64,000 bases of DNA from Bacillota bacterium (lineage in GTDB: Bacteria; Bacillota_A; Clostridia; Tissierellales; Peptoniphilaceae): assembly GCA_023443045.1 (NCBI GenBank), contig JAEZWK010000001.1, forward strand, positions 1-64,000. Reading direction: 5' to 3'. Below the pieces are notes generated by a model, which saw only the letters and a program-made list of their open reading frames with translations, searched no databases and had not been told where the DNA came from. Below are positions 45,072-54,522 of the stretch, one piece after another (positions within the stretch are counted from its first letter, which is position 1; each line of letters begins with the position of its first letter). The position numbers were made by a program, and so were the translations under genes.

Positions 45072-46412
45072 ATGAAACGATATGTAGATTTAATAATTAA
45101 ATATGAAATGTACAAAGTAATTACTGAATTTGGTAGAAAAATACTTAAAAACGATGAATTAGAAAGTATAAATGACAGAGATCGTCTAATAGAATTTAAA
45201 TCTGAACTAAGAAGAGCTATTAACTCAAAAGAAATTAAATTTTCAGATCTTGAATATGCAAAAGAGGTTTTAAAATTTATGAACCCAAAAAGAGTTTGGC
45301 CATTTTCCTCCGATCAGGACGAGCTTTTGTTATTTTGTCTTGCCCCAAATGAAGATGTATTAGATAAACTTTATGAAAGCGGCAGGATAAAAGGAAGTGA
45401 TGATAGATTAAAAAATATACTTCACTTTTTATCCATAGAAAATGAATACTCTATAGATAGTTTAAATGCTATTTTAAATTATGAAAATATGGATATAACG
45501 CATCATCATCACCCCATTTTCAATTTAGAATATAAAGTAATTTTAGACAAAAATGATTTAGAAGAGATAAAAAGAAAGATAACAGATAGCCTTTTGGAAG
45601 AAGATTTTGCTGCAGATGATATAGAAGACGATATACATTTAGATGAGTATGATTTTGATGAAGAGCTGGAATTTTCTGATGAAGACACATATTTTGAAGA
45701 TGACAAGGATTATCTGATAGAAGATAAAAAAGATCTTTTGTTGAATAGAAAAAGGCTAAAACCGGACCTTTCTTTTAAATCGGATTATGTAAAAAATTCA
45801 GTTATAACAAAAAATGTATACACTCCAAATGTAAGCTCTGCATCTAAAGAGATTACAACGGAGAAAAAGGTGGAAAATTCATCTGATACAGTTACTGAAG
45901 TTGAAAAAATAGAAGTAGTAGAAATAAATGAGCTGGATGGCAGTATAACTACAGAAGTTATAAACACCGTAGCCAAAGAAATTCCCAACTCTACACTTGA
46001 AGATATAATGAAAAATAAAGAAAAAGAACCAAAAAAAGAGCCGGAAAAAGAAAAAGAAAAAGAAGAAAAAGAAAAAGAAATAAAAAAAGAAATAAAAAAA
46101 TCTAAACCGGAGAAAAAATCTGAACAAAAAGAGGTAAAAACCAAAAAAACACCTGATAAAAGGGACGAAAAGCAAAGCGCAAAAAAAACTGATAAAAAAT
46201 CTAATAAAAATACAGAAAAAAAATCGGCAAAAAAAGAAAAGGTAAATTACAAAGAGAAAATACAAAAATCTATTTCAAACAAGAGTAAAGATAAAGCGGC
46301 AGAAGAACCCAAGAGAAGAATTGCTAAGACGATTGCTATGAAAAATTTGAATAAAAATCAGGCATCACATCTAAAGGCTAATAAAAAAATTTTAGATAAA
46401 AAAAGTAAGTAG
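45072..46412 (+). CDS. Unknown protein with acidic middle and long lysine-rich tail
   Basis: The 446-residue protein is not recognised. Residues about 1-150 look globular and helical (KRYVDLIIKYEMYKVITEFG). Residues about 165-225 are strongly acidic (DDIEDDIHLDEYDFDEELE). Residues about 315-446 are low-complexity K/E repeats with many KEK, KKS and KKT units, partly encoded by tandem GAAAAA hexamers. No signal peptide or membrane helix is seen, so it should be cytosolic, and the basic tail could bind nucleic acid. ATG 45072 follows GAGGAGG, and a TATAAT lies about 20 nt upstream. It is followed by pepS at 8 nt. Confidence 0.75.
   Translation: MKRYVDLIIKYEMYKVITEFGRKILKNDELESINDRDRLIEFKSELRRAINSKEIKFSDLEYAKEVLKFMNPKRVWPFSSDQDELLLFCLAPNEDVLDKLYESGRIKGSDDRLKNILHFLSIENEYSIDSLNAILNYENMDITHHHHPIFNLEYKVILDKNDLEEIKRKITDSLLEEDFAADDIEDDIHLDEYDFDEELEFSDEDTYFEDDKDYLIEDKKDLLLNRKRLKPDLSFKSDYVKNSVITKNVYTPNVSSASKEITTEKKVENSSDTVTEVEKIEVVEINELDGSITTEVINTVAKEIPNSTLEDIMKNKEKEPKKEPEKEKEKEEKEKEIKKEIKKSKPEKKSEQKEVKTKKTPDKRDEKQSAKKTDKKSNKNTEKKSAKKEKVNYKEKIQKSISNKSKDKAAEEPKRRIAKTIAMKNLNKNQASHLKANKKILDKKSK
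46044..46080 (+). repeat. GAAAAA tandem repeats in the lysine-rich gene
   Basis: Successive GAAAAA hexamers, interrupted by one GAA, encode KEKEKEEKEKE. Six-base units keep the frame when they expand or contract, so the tail length may vary between strains. Flanking single-base A runs could cause frameshifts. Confidence 0.75.
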
Positions 46413-46420
46413 GAGGATTT

Positions 46421-47644
46421 ATGGATTTACAAAAGTATTCAGAACTAATCAGTGGCGTTGCATTAAATGTAAGAGAGGGCGATATCATTACAATAAAAAC
46501 AGATGTGCAAAATTTAGAGTTTGTTAGAACCCTATCTGAAGAATGCTACAAAAAAGGGGCTCATGAAGTAAATGTAGTGTTAAGAGATGAAAAATTGAAT
46601 AGACTTAATATGAATTACATGAGCGAAGAAAGACTTTCACACTTTGGAAAATATCATTTGGATGAAGCACTAGATTATGCTGAAAGCGGAACAAAATATG
46701 TTTCTGTTGTAGGTGGAGATCCTGATATATTTAAAGGTATCGACCCTAAAAAAATACAGCTAAGAACCAAGACTATAAGCTCTCTTATGAAACCTGTTAT
46801 GAAATATACTATGAATGATATAAATTCATGGACGGTAATTGGTTATCCTTCTAAAAGCTGGGCAAAAACAGTTTTTCCAGATTTAACAGAAGATGAGGCA
46901 GTAAAAAAATTGGCTGAGGCGATCGAAAAAGCTATCAGACTTGATCAACGCGACCCTAAAAAGGCGTGGGAAGATCATATAGATAGATTGGAAAAAACTG
47001 CAAAATTTTTAAACGAAAAGAATTTTGATAAACTCATCTATACATCAGATTCTGGTACAAATCTAGAGATTGGATTGCCGGAAGGTCATATTTGGGTATC
47101 GGCTACCAGTGTAAACGCAAAAGGAGAAAAGTTTTTACCCAATTTACCTACAGAAGAAGTGTTTACAGCTCCCGATAGAAATCGTGTAAATGGAATTGTA
47201 TATGCTACAAAACCACTTTTTGCTGCCGGACTTATAAAAGATTTCTATGTCAAATTTAAAGACGGAAAAGCGATAGACTACAAAGCGGAAGTGGGACACG
47301 AATTTTTAAAAAATCTGATAGAAACGGACGAAGGAAGTGCATTTTTAGGTGAAGTAGCACTTGTAGAAGACACTAGCCCTATAAATAAATCTGGAATTAT
47401 TTTTTACAACACATTATTTGATGAAAATGCATCCTGCCATTTAGCTTTAGGAAAAGCATATCCAACATGTGTAAAAAATGGAGAAAATATGACAGATGAA
47501 GAACTCATAAAAATCGGTGTGAATGATTCAAGCGTACATGATGATTTTATGATTGGAGATAACACTCTAAAAATAGTTGGTGTAACTAAAGAAGGAGAAG
47601 AAATATTGATTATGGAAAAAGGAGTATTTGTATATGAAGGATAG
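46421..47644 (+). CDS. pepS: M29-family aminopeptidase (PepS/AmpS)
   Basis: The 407-residue metallopeptidase of the thermophilic-aminopeptidase family has metal-binding segments visible as LPEGHIWVSATSVNAKGEKF, NLPTEEVFTAPDRNRVNG, ALVEDTSPI and the C-terminal DDFMIGD. It releases N-terminal residues from peptides in the cytosol. Length is typical (about 410). A TAGGAGG site precedes the ATG. Confidence 0.93.
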   Translation: MDLQKYSELISGVALNVREGDIITIKTDVQNLEFVRTLSEECYKKGAHEVNVVLRDEKLNRLNMNYMSEERLSHFGKYHLDEALDYAESGTKYVSVVGGDPDIFKGIDPKKIQLRTKTISSLMKPVMKYTMNDINSWTVIGYPSKSWAKTVFPDLTEDEAVKKLAEAIEKAIRLDQRDPKKAWEDHIDRLEKTAKFLNEKNFDKLIYTSDSGTNLEIGLPEGHIWVSATSVNAKGEKFLPNLPTEEVFTAPDRNRVNGIVYATKPLFAAGLIKDFYVKFKDGKAIDYKAEVGHEFLKNLIETDEGSAFLGEVALVEDTSPINKSGIIFYNTLFDENASCHLALGKAYPTCVKNGENMTDEELIKIGVNDSSVHDDFMIGDNTLKIVGVTKEGEEILIMEKGVFVYEG

Positions 47645-48425
47645 ACTAAACATTTCTAAAATATTGGATGAAACATTTTATTATATAAAAGGTAATGGCA
47701 AAAAAATCTTTTTAGTGGCTCTAGCTTTAGTTTCTCTTGTCACTATCATTCAAGGAATAATCGACAGAGAAGCAATTCAATTTGGTATTAATTCCATAAA
47801 TAACACAAGTATAAATTTGAGGAATAGCGGCACGACAGAGATAGCAGCAGTATTTAGAATTAGTAAACTCTTTTCTATAATTTTAAGTATTATTACTTTT
47901 GTGTTTTTGAATACGTACTATATAAAGACTGCAAAATATTTTGATGGCAATGGTGATAAAAATGTAGGAAGTCCTCTTCTAAGAATAATAGGAGCTTCAC
48001 TTATTGTTGTTATTATATCCGGAGTAATAGGTGGTATTGTTTCAGTTCTATTTGCACTACTTAATTCCATATTTGCTGGTCTTTCAATAGTTCTAATATT
48101 TGGTCTGATATTTGGTTTTCTAACTAATATTTGTTGGATAATACCGATTATGTTTGATAGACATGGTTTGATGGGCTCTCTAAAAGAGGGAATTAAAACT
48201 TTTGGAAATACAAAAATAGCATTGAAAGTTTTAATATTTTTAGCGATGCAGATTGTACTTGTGGTTCTGCTAGCAACAGTAGTTGGATTTGTAAGTCTTC
48301 TTTTGAGCGGATTTTTAGCAACTCTTGTAATAATACTACTTTCTATAATAAACACTATAATTCAGATGATATTTACAACCGCTATAATTAGAGCATACAA
48401 ATCATCCAGCGATTATATTATTTAA
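47634..48425 (+). CDS. Polytopic membrane protein, unknown function
   Basis: The 263-residue protein has an N-terminal amphipathic segment and about five or six membrane helices rich in Ile, Val and Gly (for example FLAMQIVLVVLLATVVGFVS). It resembles by layout the families annotated as glycerophosphoryl-diester phosphodiesterase membrane domain or DUF975, but no motif decides. ATG 47634 has GGAG 9 nt upstream, inside the end of pepS, and is preferred to TTG 47628. Confidence 0.65.
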   Translation: MKDRLNISKILDETFYYIKGNGKKIFLVALALVSLVTIIQGIIDREAIQFGINSINNTSINLRNSGTTEIAAVFRISKLFSIILSIITFVFLNTYYIKTAKYFDGNGDKNVGSPLLRIIGASLIVVIISGVIGGIVSVLFALLNSIFAGLSIVLIFGLIFGFLTNICWIIPIMFDRHGLMGSLKEGIKTFGNTKIALKVLIFLAMQIVLVVLLATVVGFVSLLLSGFLATLVIILLSIINTIIQMIFTTAIIRAYKSSSDYII

Positions 48426-48432
48426 AAGAGTA

Positions 48433-49518
48433 ATGAAAGAGTTTAACAAACAATCAAAATTTATGGGAATTTTAGGAATAGTATTCAATCTTTTGATAGC
48501 TATTCCTAAGATTTTTTATGGGAAGATTTTTTTTAGTCTTTCACTTTTTGCTGATGGTATAAATAATTTACTTGATGCTTTTAGCGCGGTTATTGTATAT
48601 TTGGGAATAGAAATTTCTAAAAAACCTAAAGATTTGGATCATCCATATGGCCATGCAAAGGCGGAGTATATAACGGGCTTTATCGTATCGATGATCACTT
48701 TTTATACCGGAATTAAATTTTTAGAAGAGACGGCAAAAAGAATTTTTGATGACAATAAAGTTTTAGCAGTGGATTCTTACTGGATTTATTTTCTCATATT
48801 TTCTATGCTTATAAAGTTTGTTTTATTCTTATTAAATAGAAATATGTTCAAAAAATATAATTCATCACTTTTTAAAGCGTTGTCAAATGATTCTTTGCAA
48901 GATATTTTAATCTCTTCAGCCGTTTTGGTATCTCTTACCATATTTAGAGAAAAAAATTCTCTAGATATAGCAATTGCTTTTGCTATAGGTATGATTATTT
49001 TCAAAAATGCATATTTTACTCTGCGTGATGCTATTTATCCGCTTATAGGAAATGTGCCAGATAAACGCGATATAGATATATTAAAAAAAGAGCTTTTAAA
49101 AATAGATTTTGTGCGCGGAGTACATAATTTGATTGTGGATAGAAAATCCAGTACGGAATGTTTTTCGTGTGTGGATGTGGTTGTGGATTCGCATCTAACT
49201 ATTAGAGAAATACATGATAGGCTAGAAATAGTGCGTTTTATGCTAAAGAACAAATATAATATGGAAGTAAATATGCATATAGAGCCGTTTCTTGATGATG
49301 ATAAAATAATTAAAATAAAAGAAGAAGTAAAAAAAGTGCGCGGTGTATATGATGTATATGATATAATATTGGGTGATGAAAATCTGATTAGCTATTCTAT
49401 AAAAAGAAAATGCCTCTATAGAAGAGATGATATAGAAAAGCGAGTAGAAAATGTTATAAAAAGAGAGGTAGATAAAAAATGGAATATAGATGTTCACATT
49501 GCACTAGAAGAGGAATAA
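48433..49518 (+). CDS. Cation diffusion facilitator (zinc/manganese exporter type)
   Basis: The 361-residue protein has the CDF signature SLFADGINNLLDAFSAVIVY with two membrane aspartates (about residues 41 and 48), DHPYGHAKAEYITGFIVSMI, six helices and a long cytosolic C-terminal domain (about residues 210-361). It exports divalent metal by proton exchange. The C-terminal part looks like a doubled ferredoxin-like module. The last 40 nt overlap the DHFR-like gene. Confidence 0.9.
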   Translation: MKEFNKQSKFMGILGIVFNLLIAIPKIFYGKIFFSLSLFADGINNLLDAFSAVIVYLGIEISKKPKDLDHPYGHAKAEYITGFIVSMITFYTGIKFLEETAKRIFDDNKVLAVDSYWIYFLIFSMLIKFVLFLLNRNMFKKYNSSLFKALSNDSLQDILISSAVLVSLTIFREKNSLDIAIAFAIGMIIFKNAYFTLRDAIYPLIGNVPDKRDIDILKKELLKIDFVRGVHNLIVDRKSSTECFSCVDVVVDSHLTIREIHDRLEIVRFMLKNKYNMEVNMHIEPFLDDDKIIKIKEEVKKVRGVYDVYDIILGDENLISYSIKRKCLYRRDDIEKRVENVIKREVDKKWNIDVHIALEEE

Positions 49519-49985
49519 CTGTTATACTAGCTGTAGATGAAAAATATAATATAGGTAAGAATAACGAGCTTCTTTTTAGAATTCCAACAGATTTACAAAA
49601 TTTCAAAAAAATTACTATGGGAAAAAATCTCTACATGGGGAAAAACACATTTCTATCTACCGGACTTTTAGAAGGCAGGAATATGGTTGTACTATCTAGG
49701 CGGGATGAATTTGAAAATGTAAGAAATATACATTCCCTAGATGAATTTTTAAATGAAATACTAAATGATAGAGATGCCATACTCATAGGTGGTGGGGATA
49801 TCATTGAAAAACTCTACACTTATATAGATACATTTTATTTGACAGAAGTTTCTGGAGTATATGATGCAGATACATCTATCAGAAACCCAAATGAAAATGG
49901 ATTTTACAAAGCAAAGGAAAGCCCGCTTTTTACTGAAAATAATTATAATTTTAAATTTGTATTATATAAAAAAATATATGCTTAG
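49479..49985 (+). CDS. Dihydrofolate-reductase-like protein
   Basis: The 168-residue protein has DHFR blocks: ITVILAVDEKYNIGKNNELL, FRIPTDLQNFKKITMGKNLY, MGKNTFLS, GRNMVVLSRR and ILIGGGDIIEKL (about residue 106), close to the usual 160 residues. The active-site acidic residue in LRIP/DLQNF fits DHFR. The only standard start codon adds a 12-residue, cysteine-containing leader (MEYRCSHCTRRG) and overlaps the CDF gene by 40 nt. Initiation at an unusual ATA at 49515 after AGAGG cannot be excluded. No thyA gene is adjacent. Confidence 0.8.
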   Translation: MEYRCSHCTRRGITVILAVDEKYNIGKNNELLFRIPTDLQNFKKITMGKNLYMGKNTFLSTGLLEGRNMVVLSRRDEFENVRNIHSLDEFLNEILNDRDAILIGGGDIIEKLYTYIDTFYLTEVSGVYDADTSIRNPNENGFYKAKESPLFTENNYNFKFVLYKKIYA

Positions 49986-49993
49986 GAGGTATT

Positions 49994-51370
49994 ATGCAAG
50001 ATAGAGAAGAAATGTATGAAGATTCTATAGAAAAAATTGAAGAAACACTGAAAAAACTGATCAAAGAAAAAAGATATAAAGAAGCTCACAATCTCCTAAA
50101 AGATTTAAACGCAGTAGATATAGCTTATTTAATAGATATTTTTGATAATAAAACTGGTGTCGTCTTGTATAGGATGCTTCCCAAGGATCTAGCTGTAGAA
50201 GTATTTGCCAATTTTGATTCTGATCAACAGCAGGCCATAATCAGCGCATCCAGTGATAAAGAAATTCAAGATATAGCTAGCGAACTCTACTTTGATGATC
50301 TTATCGATTTGATCGAAGAGATGCCATCAAATGTAGTAAATAAAATTTTAAAAAATACTTTACCCGAACAGAGATCTCTTGTAAATGAATTTTTGAAATA
50401 TCCAGAAGATTCTGCCGGATCTCTAATGACCATAGAATATGTAAGTGTTCTAAAAGATTTAAAAGTAAAGGATGCATTTGTTAGACTAAAAGAAGAGGGA
50501 TTTGACAAAGAAACTATATATACACTCTATGTTGTAGATAAAAATAGAACTCTACTGGGAATTGTATCTTTGCGTGAAATAGTAATAGCTGATTCCGATA
50601 CGATCATAGGTGATATGATGAATCACGAAGTGGTCTATTGTCACACTCACGATGATAGAGAAGATGTAGCAAACAAATTTAGAAAATATGGTTTCCACGC
50701 TCTACCCGTAGTGGATAAGGAGCATAGAATTGTAGGTATCATCACATTCGATGATATTATGGATGTTATCGACGAAGAAAACGAAGAAGACTTCCAAATC
50801 ATGAGCGGTATTACACCAAATGAAAAACCATATTTTGAGCAGAGCGTTTTTTCGATGGCAAAATCTCGTATTGTGTGGCTTTTAGTGCTTATGATATCTG
50901 CAACCGTAACTCAGAGAATAATTCAGGGATATGAGGCGCTTATGGCAGGTTTTATAGTTCTTAATTCATTTATTCCGATGATTACAGATACTGGTGGAAA
51001 CGCAGGAAGTCAGACTTCTACACTTGTTATAAGGGGTCTTGCTACGGAAGAAATAAGAACCAGAGATATTTTTAGAGTTCTACTAAAAGAGTTGAAAGTG
51101 GCTGTAGTTGTAGGTGTTATTCTATCCTTTGTAAATTTTTTAAGACTTTTACTCATAGAAAGAATGAATCTTCAAATTTCGTCTGCAGTTAGTCTAGCCA
51201 TACTTTGTGCAGTTTTAGTAGCTAAAATTACAGGCGGTGTACTACCTATAATTGCAGATAAATTGCGTATGGATCCCGCTATTATGGCAAGCCCACTTAT
51301 CACTACAATTGCCGATGCGGTAAGTCTTATTATGTATTTTAAAATAGCAAGTGCTATATTAGGATTTTAG
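49994..51370 (+). CDS. mgtE: Magnesium transporter MgtE
   Basis: The 458-residue transporter has an N-terminal superhelical domain (about residues 10-130), two CBS domains (about residues 135-255: HEVVYCHTHDDREDVANKF, KEHRIVGIITFDDIMDVI) and a five-helix membrane domain with the pore motif ITDTGGNAGSQTSTLVIRGL. The CBS region senses cytosolic Mg2+ and gates the channel. AGGAGG precedes the ATG, and no M-box leader is present, because only 8 nt separate it from the gene before. Confidence 0.95.
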   Translation: MQDREEMYEDSIEKIEETLKKLIKEKRYKEAHNLLKDLNAVDIAYLIDIFDNKTGVVLYRMLPKDLAVEVFANFDSDQQQAIISASSDKEIQDIASELYFDDLIDLIEEMPSNVVNKILKNTLPEQRSLVNEFLKYPEDSAGSLMTIEYVSVLKDLKVKDAFVRLKEEGFDKETIYTLYVVDKNRTLLGIVSLREIVIADSDTIIGDMMNHEVVYCHTHDDREDVANKFRKYGFHALPVVDKEHRIVGIITFDDIMDVIDEENEEDFQIMSGITPNEKPYFEQSVFSMAKSRIVWLLVLMISATVTQRIIQGYEALMAGFIVLNSFIPMITDTGGNAGSQTSTLVIRGLATEEIRTRDIFRVLLKELKVAVVVGVILSFVNFLRLLLIERMNLQISSAVSLAILCAVLVAKITGGVLPIIADKLRMDPAIMASPLITTIADAVSLIMYFKIASAILGF

Positions 51371-51378
51371 GAGGAAAA

Positions 51379-52779
51379 ATGGAAACATTAAAATTATATA
51401 ATTCTCTCTCGGGAAAAAAAGAAACATTTGTACCCATAGACAAAAATGAAGTAAAAATATATGCCTGCGGTCCAACTGTATACAATGATATGCATCTAGG
51501 CAATGTAAGACCGCAAGTAAATTTTGATACTCTAAGAAGATATTTGATATACAAAGGTTACAATGTAAAATACGTTTCCAATTTTACAGATGTAGACGAT
51601 AAGATTATCAAAAAGGCAAATGAAGAAAATACAGATATAACTGAAATAACTACCAGATATATAAAAAGTGTAAAAGAAGATTTAGAAAATTTAGGAGTTT
51701 ACGACAATCCTATAATTCACCCTACCTGCACATGCCATATGCACGATATAATAGAATTTATAGAAGAGCTGATAAAAGTGGGTGCAGCATATCAGGTTGG
51801 TGGAAATGTATATTTTGATATAGAAACAAAAAATGACTACGGAAAATTATCCAAAAAACAATTGGATGAGCTAATTTCTGGTTCACGTGTAGAGATAAAC
51901 ACCGAAAAGAAAAATCCGCTCGATTTTGTGCTTTGGAAAGAAAAAAAAGAGGGAGAAGTTTTTTGGGATTCACCATGGGGAGAGGGTAGACCCGGCTGGC
52001 ATATAGAATGTTCTGCCATGGCAAGAAAATTGTTGGGAGATCAGATAGATATACACGCAGGTGGAGAAGATTTAAAATTTCCACATCACGAAAACGAAAT
52101 CGCACAGACAGAGAGTCTAACCAAAAAGAAATTTGCAAACTTTTGGATGCACAACGGTATGATAAATATAGAAAATAAGAAGATGAGCAAATCTCTAGGA
52201 AATTTTTTCTATGCAAAAGATTTTATGAAAGAAAATACTCCCGAAGTACTAAGATTTTTTATCCTTCTCACACACTACAGAAAGCCGATAAATTTTACAG
52301 ATGAGTCTGTAGAGTCTGCAAAAAATGGTTTGAAAAAACTAAAAAACGCAAGAAAGAGATTAGAAGAGCTATTATCTAAATCAAATAGTGGTGAGATAGA
52401 TGCAAATATTTTGGATGATATCAAAGAAATAAGAAATGATTTTATAAAACATATGGATGATGATCTAAACACTCCAGATGCTATAACCGACTTTTTTAAT
52501 CTATCAAAACTCATAAACACAAAAATAGATGAAAGTACAACTAAAGACACATTAGAAAAAATATATAATTTATTTGAAGAGATGGTAGAAGTGCTAGGCG
52601 TTTGTAAAAAAGAAGTAGCAGAAAGCATAGATGAAAAGATAGAAGAACTCATAAAAAGACGCGAAGAGATGAGAAAAAATAAGAATTTTGCTGAGGCAGA
52701 TAGAATAAGAGATGAACTTTTGAGCATGGGAATTACCCTAACCGATACAAAAGATGGAGTAAAATGGACAAAAAAATGA
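51379..52779 (+). CDS. cysS: Cysteinyl-tRNA synthetase
   Basis: The 466-residue class I synthetase has zinc-ligand and HIGH-type motif YACGPTVYNDMHLGNVRP (about residue 30), GWHIECSAMARKLLG, the zinc-site HAGGEDLKFPHHENEIAQTE and KKMSKSLGNF (about residue 266). It charges tRNA-Cys. The gene overlaps mrnC by 16 nt, an order conserved in Firmicutes (cysS-mrnC-rlmB-rae1). Confidence 0.96.
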   Translation: METLKLYNSLSGKKETFVPIDKNEVKIYACGPTVYNDMHLGNVRPQVNFDTLRRYLIYKGYNVKYVSNFTDVDDKIIKKANEENTDITEITTRYIKSVKEDLENLGVYDNPIIHPTCTCHMHDIIEFIEELIKVGAAYQVGGNVYFDIETKNDYGKLSKKQLDELISGSRVEINTEKKNPLDFVLWKEKKEGEVFWDSPWGEGRPGWHIECSAMARKLLGDQIDIHAGGEDLKFPHHENEIAQTESLTKKKFANFWMHNGMINIENKKMSKSLGNFFYAKDFMKENTPEVLRFFILLTHYRKPINFTDESVESAKNGLKKLKNARKRLEELLSKSNSGEIDANILDDIKEIRNDFIKHMDDDLNTPDAITDFFNLSKLINTKIDESTTKDTLEKIYNLFEEMVEVLGVCKKEVAESIDEKIEELIKRREEMRKNKNFAEADRIRDELLSMGITLTDTKDGVKWTKK

Positions 52780-53159
52780 TAGAAAAAGAAATAATAAATC
52801 TCGATCCCATAAATCTTGCGTATGTAGGTGATGCTGTGTACGAGCTTTTGGTTAGAAGAGATATAGCAAAAATAAATAAAAAAGTTAATTCTCTTCACAA
52901 AATGGCAGTAAATTATGTAAGCGCAAAATCTCAAGCCGACGATTTAAAAAATATAAGTGATGAGTTATCAGAAGATGAAAAAAATATAGTTAGAAGAGCT
53001 AGAAATTCTAAAAAAAACGCAAATAAAAATACAGATCACACAACCTATTCACTATCTACAGGATTTGAGGCGCTTTTTGGGGCTTTATATCTTTCGGGGG
53101 ATATGGAGAGAATAGAAGAATTATATAAAAAAATAAAACAAAATCACAAAGAGGAATAA
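52764..53159 (+). CDS. mrnC: Mini-ribonuclease III
   Basis: The 131-residue protein is a lone RNase III catalytic domain without the dsRNA-binding domain. The signature LAYVGDAVYELLVRR has the catalytic Asp, and the second acidic block ATGFEALFGALYLSG appears here as STGFEALFGALYL. It processes 23S rRNA precursors in Bacillus. It is followed by rlmB without a gap. Confidence 0.93.
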   Translation: MDKKMIEKEIINLDPINLAYVGDAVYELLVRRDIAKINKKVNSLHKMAVNYVSAKSQADDLKNISDELSEDEKNIVRRARNSKKNANKNTDHTTYSLSTGFEALFGALYLSGDMERIEELYKKIKQNHKEE

Positions 53160-53867
53160 ATGCAAATAATTGGTTATCAGGCGGTAAAATCTTATTTGAT
53201 AGAAAATAAAACTGCCAAAAAAATGATTTTATCCACAAAAATTAAAGATAAAAAAGATGAAATGATTAGTCTAGCTAGAGAGTATAATATAAAAGTGATA
53301 TATAATGATGAAGTATTTAAAAAATTTAGATCAGCTCATCAGGGAATATTACTAGAGGTGGATGAATATAAATATCTAGATCTAGAAGAATTTTTAGAAA
53401 TGCCACTAGAACAAAGAAAGATAATAGCGGTTCTAGATTCGCTAAATGATGTGGGAAATCTAGGAAGTCTAATCAGAAGTGCCAGTGTTTTTGGAGTTAG
53501 CGCATTAATAATTTCTAAAGATAGAAGTGTGCATGTAAATCCGACAGTCCTAAAGATTGCACAGGGCGGAATAAATGATGTAAAAATTATAGAAGTGGTA
53601 AATATATCCCGCGCATTAAAGAGATTGAAAGAGGATAAATATTTTATTATAGCTAGCGATATGGATGGTGAGGACATACAAAATATGATAACACCGCCCA
53701 TAGCTATCATCATTGGTAGCGAAGAAAAGGGAATCAGAAAAAATGTACTAAAAGAGGCTGATCAGGTGCTTAAAATTCCGCAAAATGAAAATTCAAGCGT
53801 AAATTGTTTGAATGCATCTGTAGCTGGGGCTATATTTTTCTATGAGGCAAAAAGACGTTTGAAATGA
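53160..53867 (+). CDS. rlmB: RlmB-type 23S rRNA (guanosine-2'-O)-methyltransferase
   Basis: The 235-residue SpoU/TrmH methyltransferase has an N-terminal substrate-binding domain (about residues 1-70), then the knotted domain with VLDSLNDVGNLGSLIRSASV (motif 1), IIIGSEEKGIR (motif 2) and IPQNENSSVNCLNASVAGAI (motif 3). It methylates the ribose of a 23S rRNA guanosine. Position after mrnC supports RlmB over TrmH. Confidence 0.92.
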   Translation: MQIIGYQAVKSYLIENKTAKKMILSTKIKDKKDEMISLAREYNIKVIYNDEVFKKFRSAHQGILLEVDEYKYLDLEEFLEMPLEQRKIIAVLDSLNDVGNLGSLIRSASVFGVSALIISKDRSVHVNPTVLKIAQGGINDVKIIEVVNISRALKRLKEDKYFIIASDMDGEDIQNMITPPIAIIIGSEEKGIRKNVLKEADQVLKIPQNENSSVNCLNASVAGAIFFYEAKRRLK

Positions 53868-54382
53868 AAGAATTATATTTGATAGATGGATATAATTTAA
53901 TACACGCATCAAAAGAGCTAAGAGAACTCTTGGATGAAAGTCTGGAGCTTGCGAGAGTCAGACTTCTAGATCTGTTGGAAGAATATGCTTTTTTTGAGAA
54001 GAAAAAAATAATTTTGGTATATGATGGGCACAAGGTAAAAAATAATCGTGGGGATCATGAAATATACGAAAATATAGAAATATATTACACAAAAGAAAAT
54101 GAAACTGCAGATTCTAAAATAGAAAAATTGACCAGTGAACTCATATATAGATATGATATTACCGCGGTGAGCTCTGATTTTTTGGAGCAGACTACAATTT
54201 TTAGTCTAGGCGCACTAAGAAAGAGCTCCCACGAATTTTATAATGAAATGGTAGATTCTCTGGAATTAGCAAAAAAAATAGAAAAGAGAAGAAATATAAA
54301 AAAAGAAATGGATATGAATAGCAGCGAATTTAAAGACATGCTCAAAATTTGGGTGAAAAAAAATAAAAAAAATAAAAAATAG
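53864..54382 (+). CDS. rae1: Rae1/YacP ribosome-associated NYN endoribonuclease
   Basis: The 172-residue PIN-like NYN-domain protein has YLIDGYNLIHASKELREL at the start, VYDGHKVKNNRGDHE and ITAVSSDFLEQTTIFSLGA, the three acidic clusters of the YacP family. In Bacillus Rae1 cleaves mRNA in the ribosomal A site. Its C terminus is lysine-rich. It overlaps rlmB by 4 nt and ends the cysS operon. Confidence 0.92.
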   Translation: MKELYLIDGYNLIHASKELRELLDESLELARVRLLDLLEEYAFFEKKKIILVYDGHKVKNNRGDHEIYENIEIYYTKENETADSKIEKLTSELIYRYDITAVSSDFLEQTTIFSLGALRKSSHEFYNEMVDSLELAKKIEKRRNIKKEMDMNSSEFKDMLKIWVKKNKKNKK

Positions 54383-54384
54383 AC

Positions 54385-54413
54385 TTGCACATTAAAAAAA
54401 CATGTGCTATAAT
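54385..54413 (+). promoter_or_regulatory. Promoter of tRNA-Pro(TGG)
   Basis: TTGCAC (54385-54390) and TATAAT (54408-54413) are separated by 17 nt, with the tRNA starting 12 nt later. Confidence 0.75.
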
Positions 54414-54424
54414 AAATAAGTCGT

Positions 54425-54501
54425 CGGGGTGTAGCGCAGTTTGGTAGCGCACGTGCTTTGGGAGCATGGGGCCGGGGGTTCAAATCCTCTCACCCCGACC
54501 A
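54425..54501 (+). tRNA. tRNA-Pro (anticodon TGG)
   Basis: A 77-nt cloverleaf with encoded CCA. The acceptor CGGGGTG pairs with CACCCCG. The anticodon arm CGTGC/GCATG encloses TTTGGGA, giving TGG. No terminator follows; the ribosome binding site of the next gene lies about 12 nt after the CCA. Confidence 0.95.
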
Positions 54502-54522
54502 ATATTTTTTTTGGAGGTAGTT

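Noticed and set aside
46044..46080. Possible CRISPR-like or satellite array
   Set aside because: Units are 6 bp in-frame codon repeats within a gene, without spacers.
45879..46265. Phenylalanine-rich minus-strand frame
   Set aside because: It is the mirror image of the lysine-rich GAAAAA-type coding tract and has no start signals.
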